DNA of 64,000 nucleotides from ZC4RG29 sp035304385 (GTDB lineage: Bacteria > Bacteroidota > Bacteroidia > Cytophagales > Cyclobacteriaceae): the NCBI GenBank assembly GCA_035304385.1, contig DATGQD010000046.1, positions 1 to 64,000 on the forward strand, written 5' to 3'. The notes below the pieces were generated by a model. It saw only the letters and a program-made list of their open reading frames with translations, ran no database searches and was not told where the DNA came from. A program made the position numbers and the translations under genes. Below, piece after piece: positions 1 through 7,269 of the stretch. The stretch's first letter is position 1, and the number at the start of each line of letters is the position of its first letter.

Positions 1-110
1 GGAATTATTGACCGATTTTCAGACATCACCGAACAACTATTCGTACGTGGTTGCGCGCATCAAAAACCCGGTTGAATATTTTTCCGAAATGTCTATCTTG
101 CCTTTCAGCT

Positions 111-470
111 ATGACTGTAAGGAACCACCCCGTACGACGTATTTCAGGGATCGCCCTCCTGGCGCTGTTCCTTACTTTTGTCACCGCGCAGGTATACCCC
201 GGCATCAAAGATGGGCCGGATGACGACCTGTATGATGAATCGCGCCTGAGCGTCTCCTCAGGTCCGGCGCCGGCACCCGTAATACTCCGCAACAACGCGA
301 AGAGCCTCACTAGCGGAGGATTCCCGGATAAGGCCGCAGCCAACATGCTGCTATCCGCGCCGCTCGGTGAATGGTTTGTCGCCATCACCCTGTGCACCGC
401 GCCAAAAGAAACCATCCCCCCACTCGTCTCGAATCCTTTCTATGTTGTCCTGACGGCCAACGCACCGTAA
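111..470 (+). CDS. Small secreted protein of unknown function
   Basis: This 119-residue protein matches no family I recognise. The ATG at 111 is preferred over the upstream in-frame ATG at 51 because it places a signal-peptide-like N-terminus (basic MTVRNHPVRR, then a hydrophobic stretch of about 15 residues ending in VTAQ) at the start. The mature part is short, rich in Ser, Ala and Pro, and has only one cysteine. It stands alone ahead of the DedA gene, 76 bases upstream on the same strand, so co-transcription is possible but not shown. An antisense frame covers the same bases, but its product has no recognisable features. Confidence 0.42.
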   Translation: MTVRNHPVRRISGIALLALFLTFVTAQVYPGIKDGPDDDLYDESRLSVSSGPAPAPVILRNNAKSLTSGGFPDKAAANMLLSAPLGEWFVAITLCTAPKETIPPLVSNPFYVVLTANAP

Positions 471-546
471 GACAACTTCAGCGACCCCAACCTTCAGCCT
501 GCATCAGGCGTTTTCTCTTAGTTCATTATTTCTAAAAACCCAAAAC

Positions 547-1179
547 ATGGAATTGTCGCTGTTGGATTTGCTTCAGCCGGAAACAATCATCGTCTACGGG
601 GGATTGACCCTGTTACTGGTGATCGTTTTTGCTGAAACCGGGTTGTTTTTTGGATTTTTTCTTCCGGGAGATTCACTGCTGTTTGTGGCAGGACTCCTTT
701 CCAATTCTCCACATATCAACACGCCCGTTTGGCTGTTAATCGCACTGGTCACTACTGCCGCCGTGAGCGGCACCGCGGTGGGCTATGGGTTCGGATACTG
801 GGCTAAAGATTACCTGAACCGACGAAAAGAAGGACTTTTTTATAGAAAGAAATACCTGGAGATCACCCGGGAAGTGTATCTGAGACACGGCATGCTCACG
901 TTTGTCGTCGGCCGTTTTCTTCCCATCGTCAGGACCTTCATCCCCATATTGGCGGGCATCAGCAAGATCCCGTTCCGTCGGTTTATGATCTATAACATCA
1001 TCGGTGCGGTGATATGGGTGGTCACCATGATCATGGCCGGCCATCTGTTCGGCAGGGCCTTTCCGGGCATTATCAACTATCTGGAAATCATCGTGGCGGC
1101 CATGGTCCTGATTACGGCGGTGCCGGTGATCCTGACCTGGATCAACCACAGGAAGAAATTGGTAACGGACGAAAAATAG
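547..1179 (+). CDS. DedA family inner-membrane protein
   Basis: DedA/SNARE-associated family proteins are polytopic inner-membrane proteins; several have been linked to flipping of phospholipids or undecaprenyl phosphate and to envelope homeostasis. The 210-residue length is typical. The family signatures are visible: an acidic residue before a GLFFGFFLPGDSLL stretch around residues 30-45, and GRFLPIVRTFIPILAG around residue 120, the conserved G-R-x-x-P-x-x-R motif. Several hydrophobic segments span the chain. The start at 547 follows a region with no clear Shine-Dalgarno sequence, as is common in Bacteroidota. A possible membrane microprotein follows 38 bases downstream. The specific substrate cannot be told from sequence. 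Confidence 0.9.
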   Translation: MELSLLDLLQPETIIVYGGLTLLLVIVFAETGLFFGFFLPGDSLLFVAGLLSNSPHINTPVWLLIALVTTAAVSGTAVGYGFGYWAKDYLNRRKEGLFYRKKYLEITREVYLRHGMLTFVVGRFLPIVRTFIPILAGISKIPFRRFMIYNIIGAVIWVVTMIMAGHLFGRAFPGIINYLEIIVAAMVLITAVPVILTWINHRKKLVTDEK

Positions 1180-1217
1180 GGTTACGCGACTTTCCATGGC
1201 AGCGGGTATCAATCCCA

Positions 1218-1313
1218 ATGTCCATGAAAGATTTTCTTGATTTCATACAAAAGTTCTGGTTCGTTATTCTGATAGGAATCCTGTTCCTGGGCCTCCTTTG
1301 GATGGCTTTCTGA
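1218..1313 (+). CDS. Possible 31-residue single-pass membrane microprotein
   Basis: A short frame starting at ATG 1218 (or ATG 1224) encodes 29-31 residues: a short amphipathic start (MSMKDFLDFIQKF) followed by a hydrophobic helix, WFVILIGILFLGLLWMAF, up to the stop. This is the pattern of a genuine single-span membrane peptide. It begins 38 bases after the dedA stop and lies upstream of a hairpin at 1379-1403, so it could be the last cistron of a dedA transcript. It is too short for homology to be judged by eye, and chance hydrophobic frames of this length exist. Confidence 0.4.
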   Translation: MSMKDFLDFIQKFWFVILIGILFLGLLWMAF

Positions 1314-1378
1314 AAACAGGGAGATAAATTCAACAGCCGGGTCAACCTTCCGGCGCGTCATACGTATTAAGTAGGGTC

Positions 1379-1419
1379 CTTCCGGGCACGCAAAGCCCGG
1401 AAGAGCCCCCTATGAGGGG
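1379..1419 (+). terminator. Two adjacent hairpins between dedA unit and TPR gene
   Basis: A perfect 9-bp stem is formed by CTTCCGGGC (1379-1387) and GCCCGGAAG (1395-1403) with a 7-base loop. A second, smaller stem pairs CCCC (1407-1410) with GGGG (1416-1419). No T-run follows, so this is either a factor-assisted end of the dedA transcript or structured leader RNA of the gene starting at 1455. Confidence 0.45.
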
Positions 1420-1454
1420 TCAAGGATCACCCATGATGAACCCTCTGCAATGAT

Positions 1455-3293
1455 ATGCCGAACCCGATGGTAGACCCCTTGCACGACACCATGAGCCGGC
1501 AGCCGTCTACCGCAATCGTCCTGGGCGTACTGCCATTCGAAAACCTTTCCGCCCAGGACGAGCTGGCCCACTTCGCCCGGGGATTTGCGGAAGACATTAT
1601 CACCGACCTCTCGCGCTTTAAGGGCCTCCAGATTATGTCGTCGTACTCCACGGCGGCCATCCGCGACTTCACGACAGAAAGAAAATTCATCCGCGACAAC
1701 AAGGTAACCTACCTCGTAAAGGGGAGCTTTCGCCACGACGCCGGATACATCCGGATCACTACCCAACTTATCGATGCCGAAGGCAACCGCGTGCTATGGG
1801 CAGAGCGCTACGCAGAACCCATGGAAGAGGTGTTCCACATACAGTGCGACATCGCACAGCGTATCGTCAGCACATTGTCGCGGCAAATCGACATGACCAT
1901 ACTCTCCGCAGCGCGGAAGAAACCGGTGACCAACCTCGACGCGTATGACTGCTGGTTACGCGGCATGGAACAACTACGCTCCGGCTCGCGCGATCACGAC
2001 CTCAAGGCGCGCGAGTTTTTCAACAAAGCCCTGGAGATCGACCCCTACTTCACCCGCGCCTACACCGGGCTCTCCCTGTCCTACTTCAACGAATGGAGTT
2101 GCCAGCTGTGGGATAAGTGGGATGAGAACGAACGGGGCGCGTTCATCAACGCGGAAAAAGCCGCGGAACTGGACGAAACCGACCACGTCGCGCAGATGGT
2201 ACTCGCCCGTACACTGCTGTACCGAAAGCAATACGACCGCGCCAGACAACACATTCGCAATGCCCTCGACCTCAACAGCAATGATGCCGACTGCCTCGTG
2301 CAGCTTTCTATGAGCCTGGCATTTCTCGGCGAGGTGGATGAAGCCGAAGAACTGTATCGAAAGGCACTGCGGCTCAATCCTTCCCGCAATACCTGGTATC
2401 ATACGTATGGTGTTTTCATATCTTTTGTAAAAGGCGAATACCGAAAAGCTATCACGCTCGCGGAACAGTCGTCATTCAGCTCAGGATGGCTTGACTTCCC
2501 TGCCTATCTCGCGTTTTGTTACACGTACGACAACCAGATCGAAAAAGCACAAACACACTGGCGGAAATTTGTGAGCGTGTTCGAAAGGAAAATAAGCGGA
2601 AGGCCGTGCGACGCCGGCGAGCTTGTCGACTGGCTCGTTAAGGTCAACCCCTACCGCGATCATAACGTCATCCCCCACGCCGTAGATCGCATGCACAAGG
2701 CAGGCATCTTCAAACAGCAACTTACGGCAATGCCGGCAACACTAAGTCGCGATCATACCGTCGGCGCTGTCTTCAGAAAAGAAGGCGACGTATGGACACT
2801 AACGTTTGAAGGTAAGACGGTACACCTTGCCGGACTAAAAGGCTTCAACGACCTCACACTCCTGCTCAGTCAACCCTCCCGTGAAATTCATTGCTCCGAT
2901 TTAATGGACCTGCCGGTGACGGTGGCAACCGAAGAGTATGCATTAGACGAAAAGGCACGACGTGAATATCGAAACCAAATCAAACTCCTCCAGGAGCAGA
3001 TCGACGAAGCAGAAGAGATGAGCGACTCGGAACGTGTCGGTTCACTTCGCGAAAGCCTGGATCAGATTCTCGACCACCTGTCCAGCGCTACCGACATCTA
3101 CGGCCGGCCTCGCAAGCTCGGCTCTGCCACGGAGAAAACCCGCTCTGCCGTTACCTGGCGCGTCCGCAACGCCATCAAAAAAATCGCACAATTACATCCC
3201 GCCCTGGGAGCGCATCTCACCAACTCGATCAAGACCGGGACGTATTGTTGCTACTCGCCGGAGAAGCCTGTTCAGTGGTCAGTGGGTCAGTAG
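1455..3293 (+). CDS. TolB-like/TPR protein with sensor-ATPase-type C-terminal domain
   Basis: This is a 612-residue cytoplasmic-looking protein with no signal peptide. Residues about 20-150 (VLPFENLSAQDE, then a GxFAEDIITDLSR helix) match the TolB-like N-terminal domain found in many adenylate-cyclase/TPR regulators. Residues about 165-370 contain TPR repeats (for example FFNKALEIDPYFTRAYTGL and YRKALRLNPSRNTWY). From about 437, EGDVWTLTFEGKTVHLAGLKG followed by PSREIH resembles a short domain that I associate with large sensor ATPases of Actinobacteria and other soil bacteria. It is followed by a charged helix and a basic end with the motif GTYCCYSP. No DNA-binding or cyclase domain is seen. 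The gene precedes a methyltransferase by 105 bases on the same strand. A regulatory or scaffolding role is inferred. Confidence 0.75.
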   Translation: MPNPMVDPLHDTMSRQPSTAIVLGVLPFENLSAQDELAHFARGFAEDIITDLSRFKGLQIMSSYSTAAIRDFTTERKFIRDNKVTYLVKGSFRHDAGYIRITTQLIDAEGNRVLWAERYAEPMEEVFHIQCDIAQRIVSTLSRQIDMTILSAARKKPVTNLDAYDCWLRGMEQLRSGSRDHDLKAREFFNKALEIDPYFTRAYTGLSLSYFNEWSCQLWDKWDENERGAFINAEKAAELDETDHVAQMVLARTLLYRKQYDRARQHIRNALDLNSNDADCLVQLSMSLAFLGEVDEAEELYRKALRLNPSRNTWYHTYGVFISFVKGEYRKAITLAEQSSFSSGWLDFPAYLAFCYTYDNQIEKAQTHWRKFVSVFERKISGRPCDAGELVDWLVKVNPYRDHNVIPHAVDRMHKAGIFKQQLTAMPATLSRDHTVGAVFRKEGDVWTLTFEGKTVHLAGLKGFNDLTLLLSQPSREIHCSDLMDLPVTVATEEYALDEKARREYRNQIKLLQEQIDEAEEMSDSERVGSLRESLDQILDHLSSATDIYGRPRKLGSATEKTRSAVTWRVRNAIKKIAQLHPALGAHLTNSIKTGTYCCYSPEKPVQWSVGQ

Positions 3294-3320
3294 GTCGGTA
3301 AGTCAGTAGGCAGTACTGCC
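3273..3320. repeat. Short direct repeats around GTCAGTAG ending in a palindrome
   Basis: Imperfect tandem copies of a roughly 8-base unit (GTCAGTGG, GTCAGTAG, GTCGGTAA, GTCAGTAG) run from 3273 and end in the palindrome GGCAGTACTGCC (3309-3320). The tract overlaps the last codons of the TPR gene, whose final residues VQWSVGQ are encoded by it. Confidence 0.5.
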
Positions 3321-3398
3321 CGCTGAAAAAACTACCTACTCACAATGTAAGTCCCCCCCTTACGCCTTATAGGTTGAACAAAAAAACGAAATCCAACT

Positions 3399-4472
3399 AT
3401 GTGTCTCACAACAGCTCATACCGACACGGCGCTGGCCGATCGATTGTTTCAGTCGACCATAAACACGCTTGAACTCTATAGCGTATACATCGGAAAGAAA
3501 CTCGGACTCTACCGTGTGCTGCGCGATCCGGTTACCTGTATCGAGTTATCCCTGAAAACAGGCATAGCCGTACGCTACTCACGCGAGTGGCTCGAACAGC
3601 AGGCGGTGGCCGGCTTTATCGTCGCAGACGGAGAACGCGACGCCTACCTCCGCAAGTATCATATTCCTGAAGAACACATTGGCGTACTCGTTGACGATGC
3701 GAATCCCTCACACGTGGCGCCATTCGCTCAGATGCTGGTAGGAATCGCCCGTGCGCTTCCCGATGTGTTGCTTGCGTACAAAGCAGGCACAGGTGTTGCC
3801 TATGAAAAATACGGCCTCGACTTCCGTCAGGGACAAGGCGGCATCAACAAGCCTGCCTTCAGCCACGATCTTATCGCGAGTTGGCTACCCGCAGTACCCG
3901 ATCTGCAGCAACGTCTCGTCTCAGGAGACGATGTGCGTATCCTGGACGTGGGTTGCGGCGTGGGCTGGTCCAGCATCGCGTTGGCCAAAGCATACCCCAA
4001 CGCGAAGGTCACGGGCATCGATATGGATGCCGGCTCCATACAGGAGGCCTCTGCACATGCCACACGCGAGCGCGTTGACGTCAGGTTTCTTCACGACGAC
4101 GCGTCATATGCCACCTTTAACAATCCGTTCGATTTGGTCCTCATTTTGGAAACGCTTCACGATCTCTCACGACCTACAGCTGTGCTGGAAAACCTCCGCC
4201 GCGCATTGAAAGATGACGGGTGTGTGATTATCGGTGACGAACGCGTAGCTGAGTCCTTCTTTTCACCGGGCGACGACCTCGAACGTATGATGTATGGCTG
4301 GAGCGTGACACACTGCCTGCCGGTGTCTATGTCGGAGCATCCTACCGAGGCCATCGGCACTGTCATCCGACCTGCAAAAGTGATGGAAGTCGCGGCACGT
4401 GCGGGCTTCAGCAAGATAGAAGTACTTCCAATCGAGAATGTACTGTTCCGCTTTTATCGCCTCACATCCTGA
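3399..4472 (+). CDS. SAM-dependent methyltransferase with N-terminal winged-helix domain
   Basis: This is a class I methyltransferase of 357 residues. Residues about 1-100 look like the winged-helix dimerisation domain seen in Rv2258c-like and O-methyltransferase proteins (LELYSVYIGKKLGLYRVL, then a helix-turn-helix containing TGIAVRYSREWLEQQ). The SAM-binding motif VRILDVGCGVGWSSIALA sits around residue 180, followed by GIDMDAGSIQEA (acidic end of strand 2) and LVLILETLHDLSRP (post-motif region). The substrate is unknown. The gene follows the TolB/TPR gene on the same strand, which suggests a functional pair, although the 105-base gap with direct repeats leaves operon membership open. No export signal is present. 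Confidence 0.82.
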   Translation: MCLTTAHTDTALADRLFQSTINTLELYSVYIGKKLGLYRVLRDPVTCIELSLKTGIAVRYSREWLEQQAVAGFIVADGERDAYLRKYHIPEEHIGVLVDDANPSHVAPFAQMLVGIARALPDVLLAYKAGTGVAYEKYGLDFRQGQGGINKPAFSHDLIASWLPAVPDLQQRLVSGDDVRILDVGCGVGWSSIALAKAYPNAKVTGIDMDAGSIQEASAHATRERVDVRFLHDDASYATFNNPFDLVLILETLHDLSRPTAVLENLRRALKDDGCVIIGDERVAESFFSPGDDLERMMYGWSVTHCLPVSMSEHPTEAIGTVIRPAKVMEVAARAGFSKIEVLPIENVLFRFYRLTS

Positions 4473-4596
4473 ATAACAAGGATATCGCAACATGATCCAC
4501 ATTGAGCCAGACGGAACCTTATAGTGCCCGGCCATCAAAATACTGTAGCGTTGATGCAAAATTTGGATAACTTGAACGCTGTCAAATTGCACAGCT

Positions 4597-6138
4597 ATGA
4601 GTCTTCTCCGCTCCGGTGTAATCACCGTTGCACTGCTGATTTCCACAGCTGCCCTCTACGGTCAGTTACCAAGAACAAAGCCTGTCACGCCAAACGCCTC
4701 TCCGGAGGCGGTCGCGTTGTTGCAGTATCTTCAGGACATCAGCGGTAAACACATTCTGTCGGGTCAGCATAACTTTCCCATTTCCCGCGACAGGAACACG
4801 CAGTTTGCTTCCAATTATATTGGCAAAACACCCGCCGTTTGGAGCCAGGATTTCGGCTTTGCCGAGGATGGCGACAAGGACTCCTACCTGGCGCGTCCCT
4901 CCATTGTAGAAGAGGCGATACGGCAGCACAAACTGGGATCGATCATCACCCTTTGCTGGCACGCGGTACCGCCGACGGCCGAGGAGCCCGTCTCGTTTCA
5001 ACCCCTGCCAGGGTCGGACTCCACCAAACTCGCCAGCGTGCAAGGTCGCCTCACTGATAACCAGTTTCGCGACGTGCTGCGACGGGGGACTGCCCTGCAC
5101 AAACAGTGGATGAAACAGGTGGACGAGATCGCGGGCCACCTGAAACAGTTGCAGGAAGCAAAGGTGCCGGTGTTGTGGCGGCCCTACCACGAGATGAACG
5201 GCGATTGGTTCTGGTGGGGTGGCCGCTATGAAGGAAAGTATACGACAGCAGCGCTGTATCGCCAGATATTCGACCGGCTTGTCAACCACCACAAACTCAA
5301 TAACCTCATCTGGGTATGGAGTGTCGACCGCCCCAGCCGGCCCGACAGGGAGTTTGCAAAATATTATCCCGGGAACCAATATCTTGACGTACTCTCCATC
5401 GATATCTACGGTAATGACTTCGACCAGTCGTATTACGATGGACTCATGGCGTTGTCGCAAGGCAAGCCCATCGCTCTGGGCGAGGTGGGAAATCCGCCGT
5501 CAACAGAAATACTTGACGCGCAGCCAAACTGGGCATACTGGGTAGTCTGGGCTGGCATGGTACGCGGCACCTCCAGGGATAACTACGAAAAGCTCGATGA
5601 AGACCCTCGCGTTCTGTTCATGGAAGATGTGGCGTTCGTAGAAACTACGGCCCCATACCGGAAGGCTTGCGGCCTCGAACCGCTGGTCATTGAACGCGAA
5701 GCCGACCTCAACGGCACCTGGGTGCTTAACGAATACGAAAGCAAATTGCAGACCTTTGGTCCTTCAGGAACTCCTTATCGTCTTGACATCGTTCACAATG
5801 GCGATGAACTCACCATTAAAACGCGCACGATCGTAGAGTGGGACGATGACGACGTGGACGAAGAGAAGATCATCGCAGACGGCAGGGAGACACACTCCGT
5901 CGTGTATAACGATGCTCCGCGTGTGCAGACAGCGAGATGGTCGCCCGCACGGGACACGTTGAATGTCGACGCCAAAGTTATCTTCACCTGGGGTGGTAAT
6001 GAAGTGCACGTCAAATCCCACGACAAATGGGTACTCCAACGAAAGGGAAAACGGCTGGTGATTAAGAAGGTCGTCAGCTCGCCGAGAGGGACGCAGACGT
6101 CTGTTGTAGTGTATGATAAAGTGGAAAGTAGACAGTAG
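4597..6138 (+). CDS. Secreted GH26 beta-mannanase-like glycoside hydrolase
   Basis: The product has 513 residues, beginning with a signal peptide that ends near ALYGQ. The body is a GH26 (beta)8 barrel: SGKHILSGQH near residue 50, LCWHAVPP, then WRPYHEMNGDWFWWG with the presumed acid/base Glu199, VWSVDRPSR, DVLSIDIYGNDF, and ALGEVGNPP with the presumed nucleophile Glu296. These residues fit a retaining endo-beta-mannanase or related hydrolase of secreted polysaccharides. After about residue 365 a separate all-beta, lipocalin-like domain begins (DLNGTWVLNEYES) and runs to the end; this is less usual for the family and could bind substrate. No SusC/SusD pair or sugar transporter lies nearby, so this is not part of a visible polysaccharide utilisation locus. 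Confidence 0.88.
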   Translation: MSLLRSGVITVALLISTAALYGQLPRTKPVTPNASPEAVALLQYLQDISGKHILSGQHNFPISRDRNTQFASNYIGKTPAVWSQDFGFAEDGDKDSYLARPSIVEEAIRQHKLGSIITLCWHAVPPTAEEPVSFQPLPGSDSTKLASVQGRLTDNQFRDVLRRGTALHKQWMKQVDEIAGHLKQLQEAKVPVLWRPYHEMNGDWFWWGGRYEGKYTTAALYRQIFDRLVNHHKLNNLIWVWSVDRPSRPDREFAKYYPGNQYLDVLSIDIYGNDFDQSYYDGLMALSQGKPIALGEVGNPPSTEILDAQPNWAYWVVWAGMVRGTSRDNYEKLDEDPRVLFMEDVAFVETTAPYRKACGLEPLVIEREADLNGTWVLNEYESKLQTFGPSGTPYRLDIVHNGDELTIKTRTIVEWDDDDVDEEKIIADGRETHSVVYNDAPRVQTARWSPARDTLNVDAKVIFTWGGNEVHVKSHDKWVLQRKGKRLVIKKVVSSPRGTQTSVVVYDKVESRQ

Positions 6139-6166
6139 ACAACTGTACAACAATCTAGCCCTCACC

Positions 6167-6661
6167 ATGAACAAAATACTATACGATTTTTTTACGACCG
6201 ACCACAGGCGTATTGAAAGGCTTTTTGAAAAGGCGACAAAAGATCCAAACAATGTCGACCTGGAAGCTTATCATCATTTTCGGGTCGGGTTGCTGACACA
6301 CATTAAAATGGAAGAGAAGATACTCTTCGTGGCCGCACAGAAAGCCAATGGAGGTGAGCCGCTTCCCTTGCAGGCAAAATTGCGTCTGGACCACGGCGCG
6401 CTGACGTCATTGATGGTGTGCTATCCAAAACCGGATGTCATTCAGATCGTCAGCCACATCCTGGAGCAACACGACATCCTCGAAGAAAAGGAAGGTGGTA
6501 TGTATGAAGCCTGCGAAAAGCTAACTCAAAATGAAACGCAGGCGATTTTGGATGTCCTCAATACAGTGACCCCGGTACCCGTCCATCCTTTTAATGAGGC
6601 CGACTACGCAAAAGAAGCGGCCAAACGCGCGGTGGCCAGGGCCGGGTTTGAATTTCGGTAA
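6167..6661 (+). CDS. Hemerythrin HHE domain protein
   Basis: This 164-residue all-helical protein has the hemerythrin/HHE pattern: DHRRIERLFEKA near the start, HHFRVGLLTHIKMEEKILF around residues 40-60, DHGALTSLM, and EQHDILEEKEGGMYEACEKL. The His and Glu residues would coordinate a di-iron site that binds oxygen or nitric oxide, or the protein may act in iron or redox sensing. The ATG at 6167 is chosen because the preceding in-frame codons extend back into the GH26 gene without similarity to the family. It is cytoplasmic and lacks a signal peptide. The TAA stop lies inside the left arm of a long inverted repeat that continues to the tmRNA 3' end. Confidence 0.82.
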   Translation: MNKILYDFFTTDHRRIERLFEKATKDPNNVDLEAYHHFRVGLLTHIKMEEKILFVAAQKANGGEPLPLQAKLRLDHGALTSLMVCYPKPDVIQIVSHILEQHDILEEKEGGMYEACEKLTQNETQAILDVLNTVTPVPVHPFNEADYAKEAAKRAVARAGFEFR

Positions 6662-6745
6662 AGCAACCCCGGAGCGGATCGCCAAAAAACAACATACCCC
6701 GAAACACATCACCGAAAGGCGATCGCTTCGGGGTTTGCTTTACCG
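6656..6745. repeat. Long inverted repeat between hemerythrin gene and tmRNA
   Basis: The arm at 6656-6683 (begins CGGTAAAGCAACCCCG) is an imperfect reverse complement of 6718-6745 (ends GGGGTTTGCTTTACCG), with about 34 bases between them. The left arm includes the hemerythrin stop codon and the right arm touches the last base of the tmRNA. The structure could act as a bidirectional terminator or as a 3' processing signal for the tmRNA. GTAAAGC-type ends also occur at 9487-9527. Confidence 0.7.
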
Positions 6746-7137
6746 TGGAGCCGGAGAGAATCGAACTCTCGTCCAGAGAAGCTGATCACGGAGTTTCTAC
6801 ATGCTTAGTCGCCTTTATTTGTCGGGTGAACCAAGGCAGGCAACGGCCTGAAATCCACCTTAGCTGCTGCGTCTTAGCCGCGCTTAGCAAGCATCACGCG
6901 GAGCAGTTCTACCTGTCGACACCGCTGAACCAGCGCCGGCAGAACGGGAGCGCTGAGCGATGATGGCCTCCCCGATCTTATCGGGGACACGCTTATTCTA
7001 ACATCCTGTCAGATTAAGCAGCCATGGCGTAGTTAGACTCGCCAAGTATGGTTCGGGACTATCTTTCGGGGCTCTCATCCCATGAGCCCGCATGCTTATC
7101 TACGTCATCACACATCCTGTCAAAACCGGTCGGCCCC
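6746..7137 (-). ncRNA. ssrA: Transfer-messenger RNA (tmRNA)
   Basis: This one-piece tmRNA of about 392 nt lies on the minus strand. The 5' end GGGGCCGACCGGTTTTGACAG pairs its first seven bases with the 3' CGGCTCC (7 bp including one G-U), followed by discriminator A; CCA is not encoded. The 3' TPsiC-like arm reads GAGAGTTCGATTCTCTCC. The tag reading frame, read on the minus strand around 7020-7046, is GGC GAG TCT AAC TAC GCC ATG GCT GCT TAA, giving GESNYAMAA. That ends in the AxAA-type degron used by proteases and fits Cytophagales tags. Internal stems such as CCCCGAT/ATCGGGG near 6972-6988 fit the pseudoknot region. It rescues stalled ribosomes with SmpB, which is not in this window. Confidence 0.95.
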
Positions 7138-7164
7138 AAAATGACGTTTTGGTGAAAAAGACGA

Positions 7165-7172
7165 CAAATTTA
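7165..7172 (-). promoter_or_regulatory. Candidate TAnnTTTG promoter element for tmRNA
   Basis: TAAATTTG on the minus strand matches the Bacteroidota -7 consensus exactly and lies 27 bases before the mature tmRNA 5' end, leaving room for a processed leader. Just upstream is a perfect 7-bp inverted repeat, GTCCAAA (7174-7180) and TTTGGAC (7189-7195). No good -33 element was found. Confidence 0.45.
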
Positions 7173-7269
7173 GGTCCAAAATAGTTCATTTGGACGTTTT
7201 GACAGCATTTGTCGGCAATTGGCAAATGTCGATTGTCAATTGTGCCGGGGAATTTTATCTTGCCACCCC

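Noticed and set aside
1..110. Short frame beginning at position 8
   Set aside because: It overlaps the signal-peptide gene in another frame and encodes no recognisable signal or domain.
4666..5460. Long antisense open frame (264 codons) inside the GH26 gene
   Set aside because: It lies opposite a gene with clear catalytic motifs, and its product shows no recognisable motif or domain.
6113..6166. Earlier start for the hemerythrin gene
   Set aside because: The extra residues are encoded within the GH26 gene's end and do not resemble the family.
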